Positions 55,509 to 64,000 of a stretch of DNA of 64,000 bases are shown piece after piece. The notes under the pieces are model-generated. The model was not told where the DNA came from and ran no database searches. It worked only from the letters and a program-made list of their open reading frames with translations. Position numbers and translations under genes: made by a program. The stretch is taken from the NCBI RefSeq assembly GCF_030503435.1, contig NZ_JAUKPO010000026.1:1-64000 (forward strand), read 5' to 3'. The DNA comes from Rhodocytophaga aerolata (GTDB taxonomy: Bacteria; Bacteroidota; Bacteroidia; Cytophagales; 172606-1). The stretch's first letter is position 1, and each line of letters begins with the position of its first letter.

Positions 55509-56006
55509 TTACTTCTCAGCCTGGTAAGGGCCTTTGGTTTCTCCCCATCCCCACGCCGGCATGGGCTCACTTTCACCTACCGGATTGGTGGTGGTGTGCG
55601 AATTGATCACAGCTATTCGGCTACCCCACTCCAAGTAAGCCACAAAAGCAGAACGGAACTCCGCATCATCTGCTAGTCCTATTTCATCAGCCGTTTCTAT
55701 TAACAGGTGTATCCAACGTTTTCGTTGCTTTTCATCTAAGTTTTTGCCTATGTGATGAGCCACCATCCGGGAATGGCTGCCCTTCGCCTGTTCTGTATAG
55801 AGTGCAGGCCCTCCAAAAACCTGTGCAATAAAAAAGGCTACATGTTTAGCATGCTCACTAGACATATGCTCGAAAACCGGACTGAGTAATTCATCGGCGT
55901 TTACTTTTTGGTAGAAGAGGCTAGTAAGCTTCTCAAAGACTTCTTTGCCTCCTGCCCACTGATACAAAGTAGGGATAGGATTGGGTGTATTGGGTATCGT
56001 TTCCAT
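55509..56006 (-). CDS. Group II truncated haemoglobin
   Basis: 165 residues. The trHbO-type pattern is clear: PTLYQWAGGKEVFEKLTSLF (helix A/B), then SSEHAKHVAFFIAQVFGGPA (helix E), HSRMVAHHIGKNLDEKQRKR with the F8 proximal His at 84 or 85, WIHLLIETADEIGL with the G8 Trp98 typical of group II, and LEWGSRIAVINS. These proteins bind O2/NO and help against nitrosative or peroxide stress. The Trp- and Pro-rich tail (PMPAWGWGETKGPYQAEK) is common in this clade. It is divergent from an HxlR gene across 108 bases. Confidence 0.92.
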   Translation of the reverse strand: METIPNTPNPIPTLYQWAGGKEVFEKLTSLFYQKVNADELLSPVFEHMSSEHAKHVAFFIAQVFGGPALYTEQAKGSHSRMVAHHIGKNLDEKQRKRWIHLLIETADEIGLADDAEFRSAFVAYLEWGSRIAVINSHTTTNPVGESEPMPAWGWGETKGPYQAEK

Positions 56007-56045
56007 AGTATCTAAGCTAAATGAATAAAAGCAGAAAAGGAAGTA

Positions 56046-56061
56046 CTGACAGATTTGTCAG
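56046..56061. promoter_or_regulatory. Inverted repeat CTGACA-GATT-TGTCAG, candidate HxlR operator
   Basis: Perfect 6-base arms with a 4-base spacer in the divergent space between the haemoglobin gene and the HxlR gene. It overlaps a possible TTG start of HxlR at 56055, supporting the later GTG start and a shared regulatory site. Confidence 0.45.
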
Positions 56062-56114
56062 CTATAGATGGTTTGGTTAGTTTTACTGTTTATCAAGCCA
56101 TTAAATTTAAGCTT

Positions 56115-56495
56115 GTGCAAAAAAAAGATAAAACATACTATATTATCATCGGAGAAAAAACCTATTACTGTCCGGTAGAAGTGGCCATGGATGTAGTCGG
56201 AGGTAAATGGAAAGGCGTAGTTATCTGGTATTTGCAAGAGCAGACCTTGCGATTCAGTGAGCTGAAGAAATGTATAATCACTATTTCTGAGAAGGCACTT
56301 ATCCGGGAACTTCGGGAATTAGAACAAGCAGGCATTGTTACCAGAACTGTTTATGCACAGGTGCCGCCAAGGGTGGAATACAGCTTGTCTGAGTTTGGTA
56401 GAGGTATCTCTTCACTAATAAGCGAAATCAGTAAGTTTGGAGAGGTCTATGCCCAAAGGTTTGGCCAGGTAGTTGAGCAGCTTCCACAGAAGTAA
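56115..56495 (+). CDS. HxlR family transcriptional regulator
   Basis: About 126 residues with GTG at 56115; an in-frame TTG at 56055 would add 20 residues but overlaps the inverted repeat. The HxlR signature is strong: YYCPVEVAMDVVGGKWKGVV (conserved Cys and G-G-K-W-K), LRFSELKKCIITISEKALIR, ELEQAGIVTRTVYAQVPPRV and YSLSEFGRGISSLI. HxlR proteins often use this N-terminal Cys to sense electrophiles or redox stress. By position it should control the divergent haemoglobin gene, itself, or both. Its start codon is not settled. Confidence 0.85.
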   Translation: MQKKDKTYYIIIGEKTYYCPVEVAMDVVGGKWKGVVIWYLQEQTLRFSELKKCIITISEKALIRELRELEQAGIVTRTVYAQVPPRVEYSLSEFGRGISSLISEISKFGEVYAQRFGQVVEQLPQK

Positions 56496-56700
56496 ACAAG
56501 CTGGCTTGCTGCAAACAACCCAGTAATTTGATAGGGTAGGTATTCGAGCATCTCCTTTACGTGACCTACAGTTTTTATTTTGTTTTTCATTTACTAAGAC
56601 GAGATAGTCCGTTGCCTAAACCGCATTCCATACCTAGAATTAGTAAAATGCCCCAAAAAGGCTTGTAAGTATTTTACTTTCAAACCTACCCTTTTTTCGA
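56496..56700. other. Short intergenic region
   Basis: About 205 bases between HxlR and the M28 fragment, convergent. No hairpin with a T-tract found. Confidence 0.3.
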
Positions 56701-57255
56701 TTACTTTGTGCTGAGTTGGCTATTGTATAATTTTTTGCCTGCCGCTTCGTATTTGTCACCGGGTTTCCAGAAAGGTGTTTTGGAGTCATTGGCTATTTTT
56801 CGTCCGGCTAATACATACGCCTGAAAAAACTTAAACAGATACTCATAATCTAAGGTATTGGGATTGTCAGCAGCCTGGTGATAATATTTTTTTATCTCTT
56901 CATTAAAACTGGTAAAACCCATACTAATCGTAGGCGCAGGTATTCCTTTCTGGGCAAAATGTAGGTTGTCTGACCGATCGAACAGGTTTTGCTCAGGGGC
57001 AGGGTCATCTATTACTTTCAGTCCAAAAGGTATGGCAGCTTGGTTTAGACTCTCATCGGCAGTGGTGAGGCCAAGACCAACAACGGTAATCAGACTTGTA
57101 TCAGTATAGCCCCTATTGTCTGAGTTGAGACAAAACACCATTTTATCTAAAGGCACCAGGGGATGATCTACATACCATTTGCTACCTAACAATCCTACTT
57201 CTTCTCCTGTAAAAAGAATAAACAAGGCCGAGCGTTTGGTAGGATATTTCGACAA
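56701..57255 (-). pseudogene. 5'-truncated M28 family metallopeptidase
   Basis: 184 codons from a TTG-like start; the frame can be read a little further upstream (to about 57300: NNFYQSIAELL) without an ATG. The C-terminal half of the M28 catalytic domain is there: LFILFTGEEVGLLGSKWYVD (the general-base and zinc Glu pair), CLNSDNRGYTDTSLITVVG in the place of the usual N-L/x-D-M/x motif, PTISMGFTSFNEEIKKYYHQ with the last zinc His. The first half, which holds the H-x-D and bridging Asp ligands and signal peptide, is missing; the giant macroglobulin gene ends 48 bases upstream. It is probably a deletion relic, inactive. Confidence 0.65.
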
Positions 57256-57302
57256 AAGTTCTGCTATACTCTGATAAAAGTTGTTACGGAAAAAAGTAGG
57301 TA

Positions 57303-60300
57303 TTACTTGATTGTTACGTTCTTTAACGCATTCCTGCCGTAAAAGACCGGGAAGTACATCAACTGAGCTTTAGCCGGATTGAGGGTATAGGTGCCTGAAT
57401 ATCTGGGCAATAGATGTATAGTAAATTGATACGTACCTTTCATTAGCTGTTGGCAAAAGATACTAGTTTTATGTATAAAATACTCCCGGTGCACTTCAAA
57501 GGAGTAATTCGCTCTTTTTTCGACATAAGAGCAGCCAGCCGGAATGGGTACTTCCAGCATTATATATTCAGCATCCTGTTTCACCTCAACCTCCACTACT
57601 AACTTTACCGGCTTACCTGCTTTTACCTGTACCTGATCAGAGGACTTATTGTCTATAAATGTTTGTATGATAAAATCTTTTTCAACTGGCCCTGGCAGTG
57701 CATTCCAGTATTGCTGAAAGGCAGATACATATACCGGACGTTTACCTGACTTTTGTAGAATGAGCGGCTGACCTGGTGTAAACTCGGCCTGGTAAGGAAG
57801 ATTGCTTATGGTTGCTTGTAAATCGCCTTGCAAGGTAAGTGTAGAGGCAGGCAGCTTACCCTTTGTCAGCACATCAGGCAGGATGGTTGTTAGAATCAAC
57901 GCCGATTCATAGGTATTACGCCAGTGTCCATTGTTTTTTCTTTCCAGAAAATACCTGCGTATAGCCTGTAAGGCTTTTTCATGGCCACCGCTGGCTTTCA
58001 AAATCCGGTAAGCTATCACTGTATTGGTGATGGCATTATCTGTTAAATGCTGCCCTTCTTTTCCCGATACTTTGCTAATATACATACCGCCTGTTAAGGT
58101 AGTTTGTTTGTATTTATTAAGTGAGTCCAGACTATAAGGCAAAGCTGTTTGCTGTTGCAGTTCAATTAGCTGAAGTTGGTCATGTACACTAAGAGAAGTA
58201 TCTTTTGAAAGAGATTCCATAGATCTCGGGTAATCAACTTTGACCTCCAGTGTTTTCAACAGAAGCAGGAATCTGAGCTTATCGCTTGCTCTGGCGTTTT
58301 CCATTTCAAACATGAGGTAATCTTGTAAGGCTTGTTTATTGAACCTGACCTGATACCCAGATTTTTGTGCCATCACTAAGGCTTCTGTTACATGTGAGCT
58401 TATCCAGAGTGTAGGGGAGGAGGTTGGCCACCAGCCCCAGGTTCCATCTTTACGTTGTGCCGATTGCAATTTGTTTATAAGCTTTAAAATTTCTTGTTCT
58501 CCTTTGAATGATTCACCTAGGCTGGTTCTTATTTTTTTCTCTAGCAGTAAGGCGATCAGTTTAGAAGCTGCCTGTTCGTTACAATCATATTCATACTGCT
58601 TAATTTCTTCTATTTCGTCTAACAGCACTTGTAGTATATCTCCCTGGATATACATGTTTACCTTGCCTAAAGCCGGATCAAAATTGAGTGTAAGGGTAGT
58701 ATCTGTATCCAGATTTGCGAATACACCCTTTGTTTCCGGCGTGCCTTTAAGGAAAACAGGAATATAGCGTTTTTCACCGTCTTGTTCCCCTCCAGTTTGT
58801 GTGGAAACGTAGCTTACCTCTACTGAATCAGGAGTTGCAGCCCCGATTTGCAAGGAGTCAACCAGCGTATGCATCACCCGGCTAGTAGAAGCATTTACGG
58901 TTTTCCCATTCAAAATAAAGGCCGTAGAAAGCGACAAAGTATCAGAAGTATAGTTCATGGTTTTTCCGATAACAAGGCTGCTATCTCCTTCTACTAGAAA
59001 TCTAGGTACTGCCAGCGTACTTACTACAGGCTTAAATGCTTTGATCGTACTTTCGGAAAGTCCGGAACGTTTCCGTCCATCCATAGCTAGTACAAAGGTG
59101 CGCCAGGTAGTAACGTCATCTGGAAAAGTAATGTTAAAAACGGCTTTGCCTTGTTTGTTGGTCTTTAACCTTGGTTGCCAATACGCATAGTCGGAAAACT
59201 TATTGCGCAGGCTGGCAGCTCCGGAAAGATCTGCCGTTGTTTCAAAATTTTTGGATGATGTATCGTTTTTAGTGGATAGTGAAAATAACGAAGTAGTAAT
59301 CATAACCACTCCATTCCTTGCTCTTTCTCCATACAAGGCTTTGGCTGCTTCTCCTTTCAGTACTTGTGTTTTAGTAATATAGGCAGGATCAATGTCTGCC
59401 AGCATACCATTATAAGGTACCCCATTTATAAGAATGAGTGGCGTATTGTTGGCATCTAAGGAGGAGATACCCCTCAAATCAACAGAATCAGATATCTGTA
59501 CACCAGCTACCCGGCCTTGCAGGGGAGCTACTGTTGTGACCGCACCAGTTAAACTTACTCTCCGCTGTTCACCATACCCAACAACTACCACTTCAGATAA
59601 GTGTTTTACATCTTCCAGCAGCTGTGCGTCTATCACATCTTTGGAGCCAACGAGTATTTCATCTGTGCTAAAACCGATATAGGAGAATACTAGTACACCA
59701 TTTGAGGGGACATATAGCTGATAAAAGCCATCCATATTGGTGACAGTGCCAATCTTGGTTCCTTTGACTAATACATTTACGCCTGGTAAAGCCTCCCCAT
59801 TTGAATCTGTTACCTGCCCGGTGATTAGGTGTGTAAAGCTACCGCTAGGAGTGATGTTGTAGGTATTGTAGTAATTTTCTTTTACTTCCTGCAAGTTCTT
59901 TTTTTCCTCGGCTACACTGAATACTTCTTCCTCTAATAAGTGAGCTGCTTTCCGGCTGAACTCAGTGGGCAACTGAACCGGAAGATCCTTAATAGTGAGG
60001 TAGGTGCTGCCGCCAAATTGCACATCAAAGAAATCTGTCTCAATAAATTCGTTGAAATACAACAGCAGTACTACCTTATAGTGCCCAGGATTCAGTTGAT
60101 GAAACGTGTTGGAAGTAGCCGGATATACTTGCAAGTAGTTAGGGTCTTCTTTCCGGAACAGCAGCACTCCTTTAATGCGTTGTTCGGCACTGTCTGGCAA
60201 AGCCATCTGATGAAGAATGAGTTTACCAAATTCTTTTGTGGTCGTTGTAGCGTAGCTGTATTGGTGCTTTCTGGCTATACGGGCTTCTTTCTGCCAGGCC

Positions 60301-63137
60301 CACAAGGAATCAATCTCCGTCTGACGGTAAGGTTGCTCTGAAAAATTGGGATATATCTCCTTGTAATCTGGGTGAAGTCTGTATTTGTAAAAATTTTGCG
60401 GATTGATGCTGCGCATCTTTAGCAGTTGCTCAGAAAACTCATAGGTATATAATGGCTCGAAAGTAAAGGAGGTGGTGAAACCATCTCTCAAGATATATTG
60501 CATAGGGGAGGGCATAAATACACCAGTAATAAGCGTGTTTTTGCTGTAGTAGTTTGACAAGCGGAATGGAATAGGTTGAATAAACTCTCCTTGTTTCAGG
60601 TAAGCATTTTTACCAGGTGTATATTCCATATGCATCACATAGCGGTTAAGCAGCTGCTGTTCCTGCAGGCTATATTCTTTTTTTATTTCCTCGGTTTTCA
60701 CTTGCGGATGTACAGCGTTTGCCTCTACACTCAGTACTAGTTTACTATTCGGTTTTATGCGTACACTATCAATCGAGATAAGTTTATCTATGGTCCGTAA
60801 TTTCAGGGTATGGTAGCCGCTACTTATCCGGAAAGAGTATCTCTGTTCAACATCTGCATTCCGGTAATAGATAGGCCGGTTATCCAGGTAGATCAGGTAA
60901 ACTGGCAGCAATTGGCCATTTTGCACGACAAAGGGAGCAAATAGAGAAATGCTATCCGAAGTGGAAATATACTGTGTAAAAATTCCCTTCTCAGGATAAA
61001 GAAACTGGAAATAAGCTATACTATCCAGGCCCATCTCCGGATTCCAGTACTGCCAGTCAAGCGGGCGGTTTGCCACGGCATCCTTGGAGAATTTGTGGTC
61101 AAGGTCAAATTGGTGGAGACCTTTCCGGCTTTTGTAGGTTTTGCCCATATACGGAAGTTCAGGTGCAGAGGCGTTTTTAAATTTTCTGGTAACTGCATAG
61201 GCCGTGAGGTCTACATCCTTTGCTGGCGATCCTTCGGCATCTGTCACCAGAATATTAATCTGTGCTTGTTGACCTGGGTTTACTACCATTGGCTGATTGA
61301 CCGTAACAGTTAGCTGGTTGTGTTGAAATGGTATGCTATACTCTCTTTCCTGCACCTCACCCGACCAGATGTATTGCAGCGAGATAAAGTAATTGCCCGG
61401 TGTGGTTACTTTTGAAGCAAAATTCATTGTGTTGCCAGTGCCTCTGTCAATTGCCTGGTTTTTCCGGTATATGGTATAGTAAAACGGAAGTTTACGCGGA
61501 TTGTCCACCGATATAAAAAGGGAATCAGCGGTTCGTTGGGAGTAACATTGCAACAGGGGATCTTCTTCCCTAAGAAAAAAACTTTTTGTCAAACTTTTAA
61601 CCCGGCATTCATAATTGAAGGCATACGGGTTTAAGGCTTTCTTGAACGGAAGTTTCACCATAGTAATTTCCGGTTTTTCCTGCCCATGTAGCCAGGTAGA
61701 AAGCTGGGCATCTACTTGCTGTGGTTTGCCTGCTACCAGATATGTTGCGAGTAAACTATCTTTGTCTAGCGTAAGATTTATTTCCTGCGGAGAATGGATA
61801 TAGTGTAGTTTTAAGGTCTGGTAATGACGTTCATTGTTTGAATTAAGGAATACAGCATGAAGGCTATAGTCTAGAGATACAGCTGGAAAAATACTGTCCG
61901 GCAATACTATTTTTGTTTCTCCAACCGGATCTAGTTTCTGCTGGTAATGCCAGAGGGTATCCTTCACAAAAGCCTGTTTTCCGCTGAAATGGATTACCTG
62001 CTCAGGTGTAATAGTAAGTTGTAGGGTGGCATCTGCAACTGGTAAGTCATTTTCATCTTTTCCCTGAGCATACAGAGAAACAGGTGTGCCGCTATGGTGT
62101 GTAGTTACGTCGCTTCTGAGGTTAAAGGAGTTGGAGGTTAGTTCATAGGCTTCCAGCTCAAAAGAGCCATACATCACTGACCGGAATTTTTTTCTCTCTA
62201 GGGATATACCATACCTTTTGTCCAGGTGTAATTGCAGGCTGTCGTGCAGAACAAACTCATAAAAATAGCCGCCTTTGCGGTAAGGCTGAAGGGTGGTAAG
62301 CGTTTTACCGCCTTGTGAAGTATGGAGCACTACCTGCAAATCAGGATGAATAGGTGTTCCCCGTTTTTTTAGGATAAAAGCTTTGAATTTTACGGTATCA
62401 CCGGGCATGTACAGCGGTTTATTAAATGCCATATAGCCCCGGTATTTTGTGTCATGCTCCCTAAACTCATCCGGGTTGAATATGCCGGCTATTCTTCTAA
62501 TCCACCCTTCCGGATACCCATACCTGATCGTTTTTACCACATCTCTGATTGGTTTCCAGACCCAGTAAACAGGTTTTGTGTAAACAATTCTGTTTTTAAC
62601 TTTTCTCAAAAAAGGCTGTTTATTTTTGGTGTCAATATGATGATAAGAAGTAAAGCCCTGGTAGTGGATACTTAGCAATCCTTTCCGGCTTGTTCTTTTC
62701 TGCAAATACGCACCAGCTTTTTTATCAAAAGCAATCTTCTTATTTCGTAGATGCATTGTGGCTTCTTCAATTGGATGCCCGGAAGTATCAGTTACCAGAA
62801 TAGATAAATCCACTTTGTTATTCAGCAGTTGTACCTGAACGTTGCTTATTGGCTTGAATTCATACACCAGGTCTCCTCCCTCAGCATAGGTAAATAAATA
62901 GTGGCCATAAGGTAAGTCTCTATGATAGTCTTTGCCTGTCGGAAAAGAATCTACGGCCGTATGAAAATACGCTTGGTTAACTACATCTAAATCTTTCGTA
63001 TAGATTCTTTTTGCCTCCTCATTCCTTAGTTGATAAATGTAGGTGTAATAGCTTGTCCGGCTGCTATGCGTCAGGCTCTGCGCGGCTACCAGCAAGGGAA
63101 GAGCAAACAGGGTAAAAAGCAGTAAATGTTTTTTCAT
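57303..63137 (-). CDS. Alpha-2-macroglobulin family protein with inserted SusC-type regulatory and plug domains
   Basis: 1944 residues. Signal peptide 1-19 (LLLFTLFALPLLVAAQ), no lipobox, so periplasmic or surface. The macroglobulin MG2-type domain is at about 235-320 (FNKPLYMPGDTVKFKAFILK), with further MG domains to about 1050. Then, unexpectedly, come a carboxypeptidase-regulatory-like domain (about 1105-1180, TGQVTDSNGEALPGVNVLVK) and a TonB-receptor plug (about 1182-1280, EVVVVGYGEQRRVSLTGAV, LQGRVAGVQI, LILINGVPYNGML, KALYGERARNGVVMITT), with no beta-barrel after it. The A2M core resumes (about 1300, AVFNITFPDDVTTWRTFVLA), and the thioester motif C1519-N-E-Q1522 (YEYDCNEQAASKL) lies in the helical TED. 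Bacterial A2M proteins trap proteases by thioester attachment. Confidence 0.88.
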   Translation of the reverse strand: MKKHLLLFTLFALPLLVAAQSLTHSSRTSYYTYIYQLRNEEAKRIYTKDLDVVNQAYFHTAVDSFPTGKDYHRDLPYGHYLFTYAEGGDLVYEFKPISNVQVQLLNNKVDLSILVTDTSGHPIEEATMHLRNKKIAFDKKAGAYLQKRTSRKGLLSIHYQGFTSYHHIDTKNKQPFLRKVKNRIVYTKPVYWVWKPIRDVVKTIRYGYPEGWIRRIAGIFNPDEFREHDTKYRGYMAFNKPLYMPGDTVKFKAFILKKRGTPIHPDLQVVLHTSQGGKTLTTLQPYRKGGYFYEFVLHDSLQLHLDKRYGISLERKKFRSVMYGSFELEAYELTSNSFNLRSDVTTHHSGTPVSLYAQGKDENDLPVADATLQLTITPEQVIHFSGKQAFVKDTLWHYQQKLDPVGETKIVLPDSIFPAVSLDYSLHAVFLNSNNERHYQTLKLHYIHSPQEINLTLDKDSLLATYLVAGKPQQVDAQLSTWLHGQEKPEITMVKLPFKKALNPYAFNYECRVKSLTKSFFLREEDPLLQCYSQRTADSLFISVDNPRKLPFYYTIYRKNQAIDRGTGNTMNFASKVTTPGNYFISLQYIWSGEVQEREYSIPFQHNQLTVTVNQPMVVNPGQQAQINILVTDAEGSPAKDVDLTAYAVTRKFKNASAPELPYMGKTYKSRKGLHQFDLDHKFSKDAVANRPLDWQYWNPEMGLDSIAYFQFLYPEKGIFTQYISTSDSISLFAPFVVQNGQLLPVYLIYLDNRPIYYRNADVEQRYSFRISSGYHTLKLRTIDKLISIDSVRIKPNSKLVLSVEANAVHPQVKTEEIKKEYSLQEQQLLNRYVMHMEYTPGKNAYLKQGEFIQPIPFRLSNYYSKNTLITGVFMPSPMQYILRDGFTTSFTFEPLYTYEFSEQLLKMRSINPQNFYKYRLHPDYKEIYPNFSEQPYRQTEIDSLWAWQKEARIARKHQYSYATTTTKEFGKLILHQMALPDSAEQRIKGVLLFRKEDPNYLQVYPATSNTFHQLNPGHYKVVLLLYFNEFIETDFFDVQFGGSTYLTIKDLPVQLPTEFSRKAAHLLEEEVFSVAEEKKNLQEVKENYYNTYNITPSGSFTHLITGQVTDSNGEALPGVNVLVKGTKIGTVTNMDGFYQLYVPSNGVLVFSYIGFSTDEILVGSKDVIDAQLLEDVKHLSEVVVVGYGEQRRVSLTGAVTTVAPLQGRVAGVQISDSVDLRGISSLDANNTPLILINGVPYNGMLADIDPAYITKTQVLKGEAAKALYGERARNGVVMITTSLFSLSTKNDTSSKNFETTADLSGAASLRNKFSDYAYWQPRLKTNKQGKAVFNITFPDDVTTWRTFVLAMDGRKRSGLSESTIKAFKPVVSTLAVPRFLVEGDSSLVIGKTMNYTSDTLSLSTAFILNGKTVNASTSRVMHTLVDSLQIGAATPDSVEVSYVSTQTGGEQDGEKRYIPVFLKGTPETKGVFANLDTDTTLTLNFDPALGKVNMYIQGDILQVLLDEIEEIKQYEYDCNEQAASKLIALLLEKKIRTSLGESFKGEQEILKLINKLQSAQRKDGTWGWWPTSSPTLWISSHVTEALVMAQKSGYQVRFNKQALQDYLMFEMENARASDKLRFLLLLKTLEVKVDYPRSMESLSKDTSLSVHDQLQLIELQQQTALPYSLDSLNKYKQTTLTGGMYISKVSGKEGQHLTDNAITNTVIAYRILKASGGHEKALQAIRRYFLERKNNGHWRNTYESALILTTILPDVLTKGKLPASTLTLQGDLQATISNLPYQAEFTPGQPLILQKSGKRPVYVSAFQQYWNALPGPVEKDFIIQTFIDNKSSDQVQVKAGKPVKLVVEVEVKQDAEYIMLEVPIPAGCSYVEKRANYSFEVHREYFIHKTSIFCQQLMKGTYQFTIHLLPRYSGTYTLNPAKAQLMYFPVFYGRNALKNVTIK

Positions 63138-63638
63138 AAAATAGCTGCAGGTAATTTTGATTAGCCAATGAGGAAAATGCTATTAGAACATAGATGCAGC
63201 CGCTGTAGAGATTCCATAACTTATTACAATCAGGAGCCGAAAAAATAGGAGGTAAGGGTAAAACCTATCCCAGAGAGTACAGAAGGTGCCCAATTAAGAT
63301 TCGATACAGTAGGATAGGCTGACCCAGGGAAAGCAGATCAGGTACTTCTGGAAACGTTAACTGGGTACACCTCAAATATCAAGTAAAATTTCCATGCAGT
63401 TGGGAAATGAGCGTAGAACGGGCCATTTTATGAAGTAAGGTTCTCTTCAAAATCCTACTTTAGAAGATGTAGGTATTTCTTACCTTGACCAAGAGTAAAG
63501 AATAACTCATTTACAATGAAGGATGTTAGACAAAGCTTTCGATTCACCACACAAATGGTAGTGGAGGTAGTTTATAAAATATACAGTCAAACAAGTTTAA
63601 AGAGATCTGTAGAAGATGGACTAATTACTAACGGGAGA
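63138..63638. other. Divergent intergenic region between the macroglobulin and DUF3857 genes
   Basis: About 500 bases without a gene. Minor inverted repeats (ATTTCC...GGAAAT near 63390-63410) are weak. Promoters of both genes should lie here but were not fixed. Confidence 0.35.
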
Positions 63639-64000
63639 ATGGTGGCGAAGTTTAGGCGTCTGGTTTATCTTTTCCTGCTTATAACAGTGGCATCTCAGTT
63701 GCAAGCCCAATCTCCTCCACCTCTTCAATGGGGGAAAGTCAATGCTGAGGAAGGGCAATTAAAAGTATGTCCTTTTGATAGTTCCGCAAGTGCTGTAGTG
63801 CTGAGCGATTATGGTAGAATTGTTTTTGGCTATGAGGCTGTCTATATTGAGCGGCACAAACGTATTAAAATTCTTACCCGCAAAGGTTTACAGGAAGCTA
63901 CTATTTCTATCCCCTATTATGCCAAAGACAACTTAGAAAAGATTGCTTTTTTGCGGGCCCAAACCCTCAAACTGGATGAAAAAGGCAAGGTTAGTAGCCA
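63639..64000 (+). CDS. DUF3857 domain protein, start only (runs off the window)
   Basis: 120 residues visible from ATG 63639 (MVAKFRRLVYLFLLITVASQ), a signal peptide ending LQAQS; an in-frame ATG at 63555 would bury the signal and is rejected. The mature part reads WGKVNAEEGQLKVCPFDSSA, SAVVLSDYGRIVFG, then ERHKRIKILTRKGLQEATIS and IPYYAKDNLEKIAFLRAQTL, the opening of the DUF3857 beta-sandwich, usually followed by a transglutaminase-like domain in Bacteroidota. Exported envelope protein of unknown function; divergent from the macroglobulin gene, so they may be coregulated. Confidence 0.75.
   Translation, partial: MVAKFRRLVYLFLLITVASQLQAQSPPPLQWGKVNAEEGQLKVCPFDSSASAVVLSDYGRIVFGYEAVYIERHKRIKILTRKGLQEATISIPYYAKDNLEKIAFLRAQTLKLDEKGKVSS

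Noticed and set aside
1-64000. tRNA, rRNA or riboswitch genes
   Set aside because: No T-loop like GGTTCGAATCC in a cloverleaf context, no rRNA core sequence and no recognisable riboswitch core was found by eye; a covariance search would be needed to be certain.

Overview
The window looks like a chromosomal segment of a Bacteroidota bacterium, most likely order Cytophagales (a Rhodocytophaga-like genome is a guess, not shown). The evidence is a type IX secretion (T9SS) C-terminal sorting domain on secreted proteins, a hybrid two-component (HTCS) regulator with a periplasmic beta-propeller, SusC-type carboxypeptidase-regulatory and plug domains, MacB/FtsX permeases with the N-terminal permease prefix domain, a TTTG / TAnnTTTG-type promoter, and few Shine-Dalgarno-like starts. 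No rRNA, tRNA or CRISPR array was found.

Layout. 1-1.1 kb: tail of a broken antibiotic-biosynthesis-monooxygenase gene, then apparently non-coding DNA. 1.1-9.5 kb (minus): a PadR-type regulator followed by three tandem paralogous MacB/FtsX permeases, tightly packed and without an ATPase gene. 10-13.4 kb (plus): a TetR repressor with a promoter-embedded 16-bp palindromic operator. The operator recurs before a small DUF2798-like membrane protein and, degenerate, before a short-chain dehydrogenase; an Ohr/OsmC peroxidase and a secreted DUF6130-like protein lie among these. 13.6-18.4 kb: two AraC regulators, a Crp/Fnr gene broken by one stop, a type II NADH dehydrogenase and an AhpD-like protein. 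18.8-31 kb: an accessory stretch with a lone receiver domain, a membrane-anchored ankyrin protein, remnants of IS66-, IS3- and IS5-like elements, glycosyltransferases of families GT61, GT14, GT9 and GT4, a wrecked second GT61 gene, and an ECF sigma factor with a membrane partner.

32-44 kb: a secreted DUF5060/apiosidase-like protein with PA14 and T9SS domains, a vanadium-haloperoxidase/PAP2-like lipoprotein, a frameshifted T9SS cargo with an S74 self-cleaving chaperone domain, a methyltransferase, a small secreted protein, and a 1351-residue HTCS. 44-51 kb: a CHASE3-GAF-coiled-coil protein without an output domain, then a LysR regulator, a 44-residue membrane protein and cysJ-cysI (assimilatory sulfite reductase). 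51-56.5 kb: DUF4279 and VanZ-like proteins, a GH16 glycosidase with a homopolymer frameshift, a MarR-GNAT fusion with two identical operator-like palindromes, and a truncated haemoglobin divergent from an HxlR regulator. 56.7-64 kb: a 5'-truncated M28 peptidase, a giant alpha-2-macroglobulin with a SusC-type regulatory plus plug module inserted, and the start of a divergent DUF3857 protein.

Themes. Many regulators sit beside visible inverted repeats that suggest local autoregulation. Two blocks deal with redox and sulfur stress: Ohr, SDR, NDH-2 and AhpD in one, truncated haemoglobin and sulfite reductase in the other. Cell-surface polysaccharide genes are clustered but lack polymerase and flippase. 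At least six host genes are broken, by all three stop codons or by frameshifts, so decay or base-level sequence error is more likely than recoding. The most unusual object is the alpha-2-macroglobulin/SusC-plug fusion.
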